This document shows, one piece after another, positions 55,954-64,000 of a DNA stretch of 64,000 bases. Both the position numbers and the translations under genes were made by a program. The stretch covers positions 62,001 to 126,000 of the forward strand of contig NZ_BAABFL010000016.1 in NCBI RefSeq assembly GCF_039540975.1, given 5' to 3'. The notes beneath the pieces were generated by a model that was not told the origin of the DNA, searched no databases, and saw only the letters and a program-made list of their open reading frames with translations. Each line of letters opens with the position of its first letter. Positions within the stretch are counted from its first letter, which is position 1. This stretch comes from Kistimonas scapharcae (GTDB lineage: Bacteria; Pseudomonadota; Gammaproteobacteria; Pseudomonadales; Endozoicomonadaceae).

Positions 55954-55988
55954 CAAAAAAAAACCGGTCCTCAGACCGGCTCAAAAAA
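55954..55988 (-). terminator. Terminator of tRNA array 3
   Basis: CCGGTC-TGAG-GACCGG stem followed leftward by nine Ts, directly after the last tRNA-Glu of array 3. Confidence 0.88.
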
Positions 55989-55992
55989 ATAG

Positions 55993-56068
55993 TGGCGTCC
56001 CCTAGGGGGTTCGAACCCCTGTTACCGCCGTGAAAGGGCGGTGTCCTAGGCCACTAGACGAAGGGGAC
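55993..56068 (-). tRNA. tRNA-Glu(UUC), array 3
   Basis: 76 nt, CCA encoded, C28-G42 form; T-loop side differs from other copies (GAACCCCC for GAGTCCCC). Confidence 0.96.
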
Positions 56069-56077
56069 ACACAACAC

Positions 56078-56153
<76 letters not shown>

Positions 56154-56222
56154 TTTATACCTCATGCTTTATTTAACGACCGGCATCCGGTCATCGAGCA
56201 AATGACACCACTAAAAATAAAG

Positions 56223-56298
56223 TGGCGTCCCCTAGGGGACTCGAACCCCTGTTACTGCCGTGAAAGGGCAGTGTCCTAGGCCACTAGACGAAGGGGAC
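56223..56298 (-). tRNA. tRNA-Glu(UUC), array 3
   Basis: 76 nt, CCA encoded, T28-A42 form. Confidence 0.97.
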
Positions 56299-56307
56299 AC
56301 ACAACAC

Positions 56308-56383
<76 letters not shown>

Positions 56384-56454
56384 TTTATACCTGATGCTTT
56401 ATTTAACGACCGGCATCCGGTCATCGAGCAGATGACACCACTCAAAATATAAAG

Positions 56455-56530
56455 TGGCGTCCCCTAGGGGACTCGAACCCCTGTTACTGCCGTGAAAGGG
56501 CAGTGTCCTAGGCCACTAGACGAAGGGGAC
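56455..56530 (-). tRNA. tRNA-Glu(UUC), array 3
   Basis: 76 nt, CCA encoded, T28-A42 form. Confidence 0.97.
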
Positions 56531-56539
56531 ACACAACAC

Positions 56540-56615
<76 letters not shown>

Positions 56616-56684
56616 TTTATACCTGATGCTTTATTTAACGACCGGCATCCGGTCTCGAGCAAATGACACCACTCAGTATAAAAG

Positions 56685-56760
56685 TGGCGTCCCCTAGGGG
56701 ACTCGAACCCCTGTTACCGCCGTGAAAGGGCGGTGTCCTAGGCCACTAGACGAAGGGGAC
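56685..56760 (-). tRNA. tRNA-Glu(UUC), array 3
   Basis: 76 nt, CCA encoded, C28-G42 form. Confidence 0.97.
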
Positions 56761-56769
56761 ACACAACAC

Positions 56770-56845
<76 letters not shown>

Positions 56846-56914
56846 TTTATATCTGATGCTTTGTTTAACGACCGGCATCCGGTCTCGAGCAGATGACACC
56901 ACTCAATATAAAAG

Positions 56915-56990
56915 TGGCGTCCCCTAGGGGACTCGAACCCCTGTTACTGCCGTGAAAGGGCAGTGTCCTAGGCCACTAGACGAAGGGGAC
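56915..56990 (-). tRNA. tRNA-Glu(UUC), array 3
   Basis: 76 nt, CCA encoded, T28-A42 form. Confidence 0.97.
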
Positions 56991-57010
56991 GCAAATTCCT
57001 TCAAGGAATT

Positions 57011-57086
<76 letters not shown>

Positions 57087-57088
57087 GT

Positions 57089-57153
57089 TCCGTGCTGTCC
57101 GGCTCAGAAGTCAGTGCCGGNTCCGTGCTGTCCGGCTCAGAAGTCAGTGCCGG
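57089..57153. repeat. 32-bp identical sequences on both sides of an N (assembly join)
   Basis: The 32 nt at 57089-57120 recur exactly at 57122-57153 with a single N at 57121. This is what an unmerged contig overlap looks like. The true leader between promoter and tRNA-Ala is probably one copy. Confidence 0.85.
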
Positions 57154-57165
57154 AATGCGGGGCGA

Positions 57166-57194
57166 ATTCTATGGGCGCGCTTATAACCTGTCAA
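57166..57194 (-). promoter_or_regulatory. Promoter of tRNA array 3
   Basis: Leftward TTGACA, 17 nt, TAGAAT, followed by TCGCCCCGC. Matches the array 2 promoter closely. Confidence 0.9.
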
Positions 57195-57319
57195 GCATAT
57201 CGATTCGCTCTTTTAAGAACGAAACGAACGTACTTACCGAGAATGGCGAAGAGAAACAGAAAAGGATTCGATAAACAGACAGACCAGCAGCAAAACAATC
57301 GCTACTGCTGGCCATCAGA

Positions 57320-58807
57320 TCAAGCGTCAGCCAACTGCTTGTACTCTTTTTCCAGTCGCTTGGCTTCTTTCTTGGACACACCACCCAGAATCTCGATGGC
57401 ATGACGGATACGCGCGCGACTCATATCGGGGCCCAGTATTTCCATGGAATCCACCACAGACCACGAATTCGGGGTACCGGCAATGGCCACAAAAATAGGC
57501 TGCATCAACTCCCCTACTTTCAGATCAATGGCTTTGGCCAGTGTTTTGATTTCGGTAAAGATGGCGTTTTTATCCCACTGGCGCAACGCTTCCAGGCGCC
57601 ATAAGGCAAACTGCAGCGCCTTTTTCACACCAGCATCATCCAGCTTCTTATGGGCGAATGATTCCGGCGCAAGGTTCAGCATACCGGTGAACATAAAGCC
57701 GGACAGCGCCATGAAATCGGTAAACCGCTCTGCACGCTCCTTGGCAAACGGCAGGAACTGTCGCATGTAATCATCGTTGATCAGCCAACCGTGCAGACGA
57801 TCGGCAAATTCATCCACGGTAAGGTTTTCACGAATCCAGCTGCCGTTTAACCAGGCCAGTTTTTCCTGGTCGAAAATTGGACCACCCAGTGAAACCCGTT
57901 GAATATCAAACTGTTCCACCATTTCGTTAAGGGTAAACTTCTCCCGCTCATCCGGCATGGACCAACCCATCCGGCCAAGATAGTTCAGCACTGATTCCGG
58001 CAGATAACCCATACGACGGTAGTAGTTAATACTGGTCGGATTCTTGCGCTTGGACAACTTGCTCTTGTCCGGATTACGTAGCAGCGGCATATGGCAAAGG
58101 GTCGGCATCTCCCAGTCAAAGTACTGATAAAGCAGCTTGTGCTTGGGCGCGGAGTTAATCCATTCCTCACCACGAATTACATGGGTAATCCCCATCAGGT
58201 GGTCATCCACCACGTTTGCGAGGTGATACGTTGGCATGCCATCAGCTTTCACCAGCACCTGCATGTCAATCTGTGCCCAATCAATTTCAATGGTGCCGCG
58301 CAGCATGTCATCAACAACGCAGGTACCACTTTCCGGCACTTTCATCCGCACAACATGGGGCTCGCCTGCCGCCAATTTGGACTGTACGTCAGCTTCGCTC
58401 AGATGGAGACAGTGGCCGTCATAACCCGGCGTCTGCTTGTTTTCCATTTGTTCGGCACGCAGTGCGTCCAGACGCTCGGCGGAGCAGAAGCAACGGAAGG
58501 CATGCCCTTTTTCCAGCAGGATATCCGCATGTTTCGCGTAAATTTCACCACGCTCGCTCTGCCGGTAAGGGCCGTGGGGACCACCAACATCCGGCCCTTC
58601 ACTCCACTCAAGGCCAAGCCAGCGGAGGGAATCGAGGATCATCTGCTCAGATTCCGGGGTACTGCGCTGCTGGTCAGTGTCTTCAATACGCAGGATAAAC
58701 TCACCACCCTGACTGCGTGCGAAAGCCAGGTTAAACAGGGCGATATAAGCGGTGCCGACATGCGGATCACCGGTCGGCGACGGGGCCACTCGGGTACGGA
58801 CAGTCAT
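57320..58807 (-). CDS. gltX: Glutamyl-tRNA synthetase
   Basis: Charges tRNA-Glu. 495 aa, class I: HIGH motif as DPHVGTA (residues 14-20) after RVAPSPTG, KMSKS motif as KLSKRK, Cys motif CFCSAERL near residue 107. Its position directly upstream of nine tRNA-Glu genes on the same strand is notable, although array 3 has its own promoter. Confidence 0.98.
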   Translation of the reverse strand: MTVRTRVAPSPTGDPHVGTAYIALFNLAFARSQGGEFILRIEDTDQQRSTPESEQMILDSLRWLGLEWSEGPDVGGPHGPYRQSERGEIYAKHADILLEKGHAFRCFCSAERLDALRAEQMENKQTPGYDGHCLHLSEADVQSKLAAGEPHVVRMKVPESGTCVVDDMLRGTIEIDWAQIDMQVLVKADGMPTYHLANVVDDHLMGITHVIRGEEWINSAPKHKLLYQYFDWEMPTLCHMPLLRNPDKSKLSKRKNPTSINYYRRMGYLPESVLNYLGRMGWSMPDEREKFTLNEMVEQFDIQRVSLGGPIFDQEKLAWLNGSWIRENLTVDEFADRLHGWLINDDYMRQFLPFAKERAERFTDFMALSGFMFTGMLNLAPESFAHKKLDDAGVKKALQFALWRLEALRQWDKNAIFTEIKTLAKAIDLKVGELMQPIFVAIAGTPNSWSVVDSMEILGPDMSRARIRHAIEILGGVSKKEAKRLEKEYKQLADA

Positions 58808-58905
58808 TGTTTTCCGTTAACAATTCGGGGGTTCATACAGCATGACAGGTCAGCAGTGCGTACTTTCGGACAGCAAACGGCTGAAGCATCACGTCGAAAC
58901 AGGGA

Positions 58906-58911
58906 ATTATA
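58906..58911 (-). promoter_or_regulatory. Candidate gltX -10 element
   Basis: Consensus TATAAT on the minus strand about 100 nt before the gltX ATG; the -35 (CTGCAA) is weak. Confidence 0.4.
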
Positions 58912-58937
58912 CGTCACCACTCCCCTTTTGCAGTACA

Positions 58938-58963
58938 CAAAAAAACCCTGATCAGGATCAGGG
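58938..58963 (-). terminator. Terminator after the TehA-like gene
   Basis: CCCTGATC / GATCAGGG stem followed leftward by a run of seven Ts, 25 nt past the stop. Confidence 0.85.
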
Positions 58964-58988
58964 CTTCAATGGATGGTTTAACAATGAC

Positions 58989-59978
58989 TTAACGACGTAT
59001 TAGATAGTGCATTCCGTAGCGAAGCGCCACATAAAAGACAATCGCTGATGCAATATACATCTCAAAGACAGCTACTCCATAAAACAGGTGGTAAATATGC
59101 GCTGGCACCTCGCTCTGAATCAGCGCTGCAAATTTGAACATCGCTGTTGCGCCGATCACCATCGGGAACGTAAAGGCCGCATAACCAGGAGAAAACGGCA
59201 GTCGAAGCAGCTTGAAAAAGGCGACGTAGACCAACATGGTCATGAACAGTGCCAGCGGCACCAGCGCACCGACAAGAATCAGGTTGGGCTCTTCAAAAGC
59301 GGCCAAGTAGCCGGCAAGGGTAAGTGATGCTGGCGCGCCCATGATTGCGATCGTGGGCAAGGCAGCCTGAGGAATGCAATCCTTGAAAATCAGGCGATAC
59401 ATCATCAGGGGTAACTTGATCAGATAAGCCACCAGCCCGAAATAGAAAATGGCGTGCACCAGCGCGTCATATCCCATGCCCTTGCAAGTCACCGCAGCAA
59501 CGATGATACCGACCGGCGGTACAAACCAGCTGGGTACCATATGCTCCATTCGGAACTCCCGTATCCGGTAAACCGCAAAAAAGAACAGCAGCGCAACATG
59601 AGCAACGATCGCAGTCAGCCATAAACCACGGGCAAATACTGGTACATAAGGCAATAAAGCCGCAGCCACCACCATGGTTCCCATGGCAATTGTCGGCATG
59701 ATACTGCCCGCTACAGGATGGGAAATATCTTCTTTCAGTAGTTTTGAGTTGACGACAAACTTTGACACAACCAGAAGGATGAATAGCCCACCGATCAGGG
59801 CCGCGAGCAACTTAGACTGTTCCGCAAAGCGTGGCGCGTACAACGCCCAGGTACCCCCCAGGCTGGCAGTCGCCAGGCCAAGTCCGCCAAGCGGGGTCGG
59901 AACACTCTTCAAGCGCTCCCGAAGAGGAACCTGTGCTGTCGACAGCATATAACCGGGGGCATTGATATCAGCCATCAC
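58989..59978 (-). CDS. TDT-family (TehA/SLAC1-like) transporter
   Basis: 329 aa with ten predicted membrane helices. Family features: PTPLGGLGLATASLGGTW at the first helix, HMVPSWFVPPVGIIVAA mid-protein, and FSPGYAAFTFPMVIGATAMFK. Members carry anions or C4-dicarboxylates, or confer tellurite resistance; the substrate is not clear. Second ATG 59975 is equally possible. Divergent from a LysR regulator, which probably controls it. Confidence 0.88.
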   Translation of the reverse strand: MMADINAPGYMLSTAQVPLRERLKSVPTPLGGLGLATASLGGTWALYAPRFAEQSKLLAALIGGLFILLVVSKFVVNSKLLKEDISHPVAGSIMPTIAMGTMVVAAALLPYVPVFARGLWLTAIVAHVALLFFFAVYRIREFRMEHMVPSWFVPPVGIIVAAVTCKGMGYDALVHAIFYFGLVAYLIKLPLMMYRLIFKDCIPQAALPTIAIMGAPASLTLAGYLAAFEEPNLILVGALVPLALFMTMLVYVAFFKLLRLPFSPGYAAFTFPMVIGATAMFKFAALIQSEVPAHIYHLFYGVAVFEMYIASAIVFYVALRYGMHYLIRR

Positions 59979-60026
59979 GAATTTACCTCGAAAGCGTTAA
60001 CCCGGTAATCCTAATACGACACACCA

Positions 60027-60074
60027 AATAAGAATATTCGATGTTTTAAATAGGCTGTATAAGTTATTCTTATT
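60027..60074. promoter_or_regulatory. Inverted repeat in the TehA-LysR divergent region
   Basis: AATAAGAATA (60027-60036) and TATTCTTATT (60065-60074) form a perfect 10-bp inverted repeat with centres 38 bp apart, in the 129-nt gap between the two genes. Candidate LysR-type binding region. Confidence 0.4.
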
Positions 60075-60107
60075 CTTCAGACAGGATCTATTTACCTACG
60101 AAGCCCC

Positions 60108-60995
60108 ATGCACATTACCCTGAGACAGCTTGAAGTCTTTACTGCCATCGCCAGACATCAGCAGGTACGGATCGCAGCGGCGTCTTTGCATATGTCACAA
60201 CCGGCTGCCAGCATGGCGCTGGCAGAGCTGGAAAAACAGTTGAACACCCACCTGTTCGACCGTTACAGCAACCGGTTGACACTCAACGATCAGGGGCAAC
60301 GCATGCTGGCCCTGGCCTGCGAACTCCTTGGCCGTGCCAATGATCTTGAAAACCTGTTCCTGCATGACAGCCATGCGCTTTGCGGCAGCTTATCCATTGG
60401 CACCAGCCTGACTATTGGCAGTTACCTGTTACCTGGCATTATTACCACTATGCAGCAGGAGTTTCCGGGCATTGAAGGTCACTACAGCATTCAGAATTCC
60501 GAAAAGATCATCGACAAACTCCTGCGCCATGAGCTGGATGCCGCATTAATAGAAGGCATCTGCCACCACCCGTCGATTGAAGCTGAAACCTGGCGAGAAG
60601 ATCGCCTGGTCATTGTGGCGCCAAGGGAACACCCCTTGACGAAAGCACCGCTGGTCAGCCCGAAACAACTGGCCGTCTACCCCTGGATTGTCCGGGAAAC
60701 CGGTTCCGGCACTCGTGCATTGTTTGATTATGCGATCGTATCCAAACTGCCAAACATTAAAATTCTTCTGGAACTTGAACAAACGGAAGCAATCAAGCAA
60801 GCCGTCATTGCAGGATTGGGTCTTGCCTGCTTATCAGAGCTCGCCGTCAATGACGCCATTTTGGAAGGTAAGCTCAGTCTGATAGAAACCCCCTTTCTGG
60901 ATCTAAAAAGGCACTTTTATCTACTGACTCATCACAACCAGCATCGTAAACCAACACTGGAAGCCTTCCTCGCCCTCTGCCACTCCCACCGCTGA
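60108..60995 (+). CDS. LysR-family transcriptional regulator (YeiE/CbbR-like)
   Basis: 295 aa. N-terminal winged HTH (HITLRQLEVFTAIARHQQVRIAAASLHMSQPAASMALAELE is the family pattern at residues 2-43), then a periplasmic-binding-type effector domain from about 90 (GSLSIGTSLTIGSYLLP). Effector unknown. Divergent from the TehA-like transporter gene, its probable target. Confidence 0.92.
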   Translation: MHITLRQLEVFTAIARHQQVRIAAASLHMSQPAASMALAELEKQLNTHLFDRYSNRLTLNDQGQRMLALACELLGRANDLENLFLHDSHALCGSLSIGTSLTIGSYLLPGIITTMQQEFPGIEGHYSIQNSEKIIDKLLRHELDAALIEGICHHPSIEAETWREDRLVIVAPREHPLTKAPLVSPKQLAVYPWIVRETGSGTRALFDYAIVSKLPNIKILLELEQTEAIKQAVIAGLGLACLSELAVNDAILEGKLSLIETPFLDLKRHFYLLTHHNQHRKPTLEAFLALCHSHR

Positions 60996-61051
60996 AATCC
61001 CCCATACTTCGGCCAACCGTTCTACAGTTAACAGTAGAACGGAGGCAATGT

Positions 61052-61825
61052 ATGGCTAAGGCAAGCATTAATGGGACGGAACTCCATTATGATGTGATCG
61101 GTGAAGGCAAGCCCCTGCTGATGATCCACGGGCTTGCCTCCAGCATGCAGGACTGGCAACTGCAAATTCCCACGCTGAAAAAACAACACCAACTGGTTTT
61201 GGTGGATTTAAGGGGGCATGGTAAAACCGGCGCCGCTGCGGATTACAGCATTCCCGTGATGGCGGATGACCTGCACCACCTCCTCGAATGCCTGAATATT
61301 GAAGCCTGCAATGTCATGGGAATTTCCATGGGGGGCATGGTGGCCATGGCTCTTGCAGCCAAATACCCGGTAAAGGTCGACCAACTCATTCTGGTTAATA
61401 CAGCCACATCTTTGCATCACACAACATTACCTTACCGAACACTGCTTAAATTTCGGCGTCTAATGCCACTGATCCCCATGCCCACACTAGCCAAAATCAT
61501 GGTGCATTCATTACTACCTGGCGACCACCTTCATCCTGTCAGAGAGGTGCTGCGGCAACGCTGGCAGGAGAATGATCCACAATTACTCTCGGCCTGTCTC
61601 GAGAGTCTGATAACCACAGACCTGTCACTTTGGTTACCGGACATTTCCGCTGAGACACTATTCATTCGTGGCGATCGGGACTTCTTTTCACTGACCTCCG
61701 CCATGGCCTGCTGTAATGCGATCCCGGAAGCCCGGCTCCATACCATCAAAGATTCAGGCCACGGCACACCCGCCGACCAGATGCTTGCCTTCAATAATGC
61801 CGTTCAAGAGTTCCTGTCACGCTGA
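61052..61825 (+). CDS. Alpha/beta hydrolase
   Basis: 257 aa, no signal peptide. Oxyanion HGLAS, nucleophile Ser in GISMGGMVAM, Asp in RGDRDFFS, His in DSGHGTPAD. Resembles 3-oxoadipate enol-lactonase-like hydrolases, but no pathway genes are near, so only the fold is assigned. 56 nt after the LysR gene, same strand. Confidence 0.88.
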   Translation: MAKASINGTELHYDVIGEGKPLLMIHGLASSMQDWQLQIPTLKKQHQLVLVDLRGHGKTGAAADYSIPVMADDLHHLLECLNIEACNVMGISMGGMVAMALAAKYPVKVDQLILVNTATSLHHTTLPYRTLLKFRRLMPLIPMPTLAKIMVHSLLPGDHLHPVREVLRQRWQENDPQLLSACLESLITTDLSLWLPDISAETLFIRGDRDFFSLTSAMACCNAIPEARLHTIKDSGHGTPADQMLAFNNAVQEFLSR

Positions 61826-61867
61826 GGCTTGAAGACAGTCAGCCTGAGTCACTGATATAGTCTCACC

Positions 61868-62998
61868 ATGCATGACATTTCAACTCTTTTCCCAACACAC
61901 GACGTTGCCCCTGATACGCGAACGCACCACAATCGGCTCGGCGTGTCATCGGACAAGGAAGCTCTCAGCTTGTTTCTCCGTCGTGCCGCACGGCGTTCTG
62001 ATGAGACGCTGCGCCGCTACACCCGTGAACTGGTCCGGTTCACTGCCTTTATTCGCAAGGAGCTCATCAAAGGCTATGCCGACATTACGGTAGCCGATGT
62101 GGAAACGTATGTGCATTTCATACAGGCCCCCTGGCCACATTGGCAACAGCCGGGCATTGATCACAGCAACCCACAAAAAGTCTATTTCCCGAATCCGGTC
62201 AAACCTGGCAAAAGTACTGACCAGATCATCACCGTACTCAGCAGTTTTTTCAGTTACCTGCATACAACAGGTTATCTTCAGGGAAACCCGGTCAGCGGTT
62301 TTGATAAGACCGGTGAAAAGTTTGCACGCGGCCATAGCGAGCCACGCTATTTCTTCGAAGATGAATGGCAGGCACTGCTGGATTCTCTTACCAGTTACCC
62401 CGAGAAAACCAAGCGACAGCAACAGGAAAAAGCGCGCCTGCACTATGTCATTGCCATTACCTACGGCGCTGCTCTGCGGCAGTCAGAACTGGCACAACAC
62501 ACCTGCAAGAATATACGCACTGACAACCAGGGTGACCTGACCCTTGAAATACACGGTAAAGGTCGTCGATTGCGTACGTTGCCCGTCAACGAGCACATGC
62601 TTCAGGCAATTATTCGATACCGTCGTTTTCATGGCATGTCTGATTTTGCCAGGGACAGCTTCCCGTTGGCACCGTTGCTCAGCCCCGCCTCACCCAACAC
62701 TGAAAACTACCGCTCCATGACACCGCGGCAAATCAGAAAATGGTTTAGCCAATTCATGGTGTTCTGCGCACGCCGTGTTGAACCACAGGATCCTGATCTT
62801 GCCAACCGGCTAAGAGGTAAAACGTTCCACTCACTGCGTCACACGGCGTTATCTCACCTGGCAAAAATCATGGATATTGAAGACCTGTCCATTTTTGCCG
62901 GACACGAATCGATCACCACGACACAACAATATTACACACCGGAAAAACACCGACTGAAACAGCTGACACGTGACCATGGTCTTATGACAAGTCGCTAA
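61868..62998 (+). CDS. Tyrosine recombinase/integrase, solitary
   Basis: 376 aa, complete. N-terminal SAM-like core-binding domain (about 30-155, SDETLRRYTRELVRFTAFI). Catalytic domain has all residues: Arg in GAALRQSELAQ, Lys in HGKGRRLRTLPV, HSLRHTALSHL, His in FAGHESITTTQQYY and the nucleophile Tyr there. No excisionase, phage or integron genes adjoin, and no attachment repeat is visible, so it may be a chromosomally fixed recombinase. HU follows after 91 nt. Confidence 0.9.
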   Translation: MHDISTLFPTHDVAPDTRTHHNRLGVSSDKEALSLFLRRAARRSDETLRRYTRELVRFTAFIRKELIKGYADITVADVETYVHFIQAPWPHWQQPGIDHSNPQKVYFPNPVKPGKSTDQIITVLSSFFSYLHTTGYLQGNPVSGFDKTGEKFARGHSEPRYFFEDEWQALLDSLTSYPEKTKRQQQEKARLHYVIAITYGAALRQSELAQHTCKNIRTDNQGDLTLEIHGKGRRLRTLPVNEHMLQAIIRYRRFHGMSDFARDSFPLAPLLSPASPNTENYRSMTPRQIRKWFSQFMVFCARRVEPQDPDLANRLRGKTFHSLRHTALSHLAKIMDIEDLSIFAGHESITTTQQYYTPEKHRLKQLTRDHGLMTSR

Positions 62999-63089
62999 AA
63001 ATAAGGGTTAAACCGCTATGAGCCTCAATGTATTTCGTGTATTATCGCCCGCCTTGCATCTTTGGCTGTAGTTATTTCCAGGACTCGAC

Positions 63090-63365
63090 ATGAACAAAAA
63101 AGAGCTGATTGAAGCAGTTGCTGAACAGGCAGATCTGCCCAAGAGCAAGGCCGAAATGGCCATCAATGCATTTTTGCATTCTACCCAGGAAGCCCTGGTT
63201 CGCGGTGAGTCCGTTCAGCTGATCGGCTTCGGCACCTTCGGTGTTGGCACCCGCTCTGCACGTAAGGGCCGTAACCCGCAGACTGGCGCCGAGATCGACA
63301 TTCCTGCTGCTAAAATCCCCCAGTTCAAGGCGGGAAGCAAGCTGAAGGACGCAGTCAACAACTAA
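63090..63365 (+). CDS. HU-family DNA-binding protein
   Basis: 91-aa histone-like protein. MNKKELIEAVAEQADLPKSKAEMAI and the DNA-minor-groove arm GFGTFGVGTRSARKGRNPQTG with the conserved Pro. Closest to HupB/HupA type. Followed by a strong terminator, so it is a monocistronic unit or the end of an integrase-HU unit. Confidence 0.95.
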   Translation: MNKKELIEAVAEQADLPKSKAEMAINAFLHSTQEALVRGESVQLIGFGTFGVGTRSARKGRNPQTGAEIDIPAAKIPQFKAGSKLKDAVNN

Positions 63366-63381
63366 GGTTGTTGTCCGCAAC

Positions 63382-63410
63382 AAAAAAAGCACCGGAATGG
63401 TGCTTTTTTT
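63382..63410 (+). terminator. Rho-independent terminator of HU gene
   Basis: AGCACC / GGTGCT stem between A- and T-runs, 17 nt after the stop. Can also serve the convergent XRE gene. Confidence 0.9.
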
Positions 63411-63434
63411 GTATCCGTTTTTTCATCTTATTGT

Positions 63435-63764
63435 TTAGTGCATTACGCGGATCACATCCAGCAATGCCTTCTTGTGACGCGGATTCAAGCGCCCCAGCAG
63501 GCGATTGATTTCATCATCCAACTCATCATCACTGATTTCATCAGTATTACTGGTGATGTACTGGTTACCCCGCCCTGTCGCTATCCATTCAAACGACACA
63601 CCCAATGTTTCAGAAATTTTGCGTAAGTTATCCAGGCTGGGACGGCTCATATCGGTTTCCCACTGAGCCAGCGCACTTCTGGACACCCCGATCAGATCAG
63701 CCAGCGCCTGCTGCGACAGCCGCTTCTCTCTTCGAGATTTTATCAATCGTATCATCAATGACAT
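63435..63764 (-). CDS. XRE-family transcriptional regulator
   Basis: 109 aa from ATG 63764 (GGGAG 6 nt upstream; the open frame continues to 63872 but without HTH character). Cro/C1-type HTH at about 5-60 (LSQQALADLIGVSRSALAQWETDMSRPSLDNL), resembling phage-repressor N-domains, with an acidic C-terminal tail (DEISDDELDDEIN). No target gene is visible; 63765-64000 shows no other gene. Confidence 0.88.
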   Translation of the reverse strand: MSLMIRLIKSRREKRLSQQALADLIGVSRSALAQWETDMSRPSLDNLRKISETLGVSFEWIATGRGNQYITSNTDEISDDELDDEINRLLGRLNPRHKKALLDVIRVMH

Positions 63765-64000
63765 ATTGCACTCCCTGACACCGTTAAAACAAAGAACTAA
63801 TGTCACACCCAGCACCAAACCGGATCGCAGGATGCACGCACAACAAAGCCAATGCCGAGATGTACACCACAAGTCCGTTAAATGGTGGTATTTCAGGGAA
63901 AACCCTTGAAAAACTCATGGAGCGAATGCAGTTCAGACCTGCAAATCCTTATGCTTCATGTTGATCGTTGGCGAGCAGACTATGCTTGCTTATGGGATTA

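Noticed and set aside
58091..58951. 286-codon open frame antisense to gltX
   Set aside because: Overlaps the catalytic core of gltX and reads through the tehA-gltX gap without motifs.
61868..62998. Integrase considered as the edge of a prophage or genomic island
   Set aside because: No phage, excisionase or cargo genes and no att-like repeats in the window; flanking genes look chromosomal.

Overview
The window reads as chromosomal DNA of a marine-type gammaproteobacterium related to the Oceanospirillales/Pseudomonadales. This is inference from gene content: Pseudomonas-like SucA, SdhC and SdhD N-termini, a PA2817-type protein, YcgL/YcgN, QueF, a HiPIP, an assimilatory nirBD-nasA cluster with a phosphatase-kinase fusion, and a Pseudomonas-type short LOV protein. 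It is almost entirely core genome. I see no insertion sequence, prophage or CRISPR array. The only mobile-element-like gene is a solitary tyrosine recombinase at 61.9 kb.

Layout. (1) 1-10.5 kb: TCA cycle genes, with sdhCDAB-sucAB-lpd leftward (lpd runs off the left edge) and gltA divergent. (2) 10.7-12.4 kb: TerC-like and SCO1-like membrane proteins and a small Cys-rich ORF. (3) 12.4-23 kb: nitrate assimilation. A leftward nirB-nirD-FAD reductase-nasA operon faces a rightward narK and PP2C-kinase fusion across an intergenic region with a sigma-54-type promoter for each direction and NtrC-like sites. (4) 23-36.5 kb: housekeeping and accessory genes (VanX-like dipeptidase, YecH, RNase D, YcgL, YcgN, nitroreductase, class III cyclase, yadG-yadH-queF, RmuC, hydrolase-lipocalin pair, Yip1 protein).

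(5) 36.6-46.4 kb: a probable blue-light regulon. It holds a short LOV photoreceptor, a LitR/CarH-like MerR regulator lacking the cobalamin-ligand His, a photolyase, a Cfa-type lipid methyltransferase operon (FAD oxidoreductase-DUF1365-Cfa), an SDR, a DUF523-DUF1722 protein, a SnoaL-like protein, an unknown membrane protein and a HiPIP. Three promoters share an inverted-repeat operator of identical geometry (TTRTACAT-N11-TGTATAAK), and two others carry TTGTACA variants.

(6) 46.5-57.1 kb: three leftward tRNA arrays, each with its own near-consensus sigma-70 promoter and terminator, giving 22 intact tRNA genes (9 Glu-UUC, 8 Gly-GCC, 5 Ala-GGC) plus two damaged tRNA-Gly copies. A rightward tRNA-Trp and a glucose PTS module (EIIA-HPr-EI fusion, PtsG, HAD phosphatase, Pgi) lie between two direct-repeat copies of the array. 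One N flanked by 32-bp identical sequences at 57.1 kb marks an assembly join. (7) 57.3-64 kb: gltX next to the tRNA-Glu genes, a TehA-like transporter divergent from a LysR regulator, an alpha/beta hydrolase, the recombinase, an HU protein and an XRE regulator.
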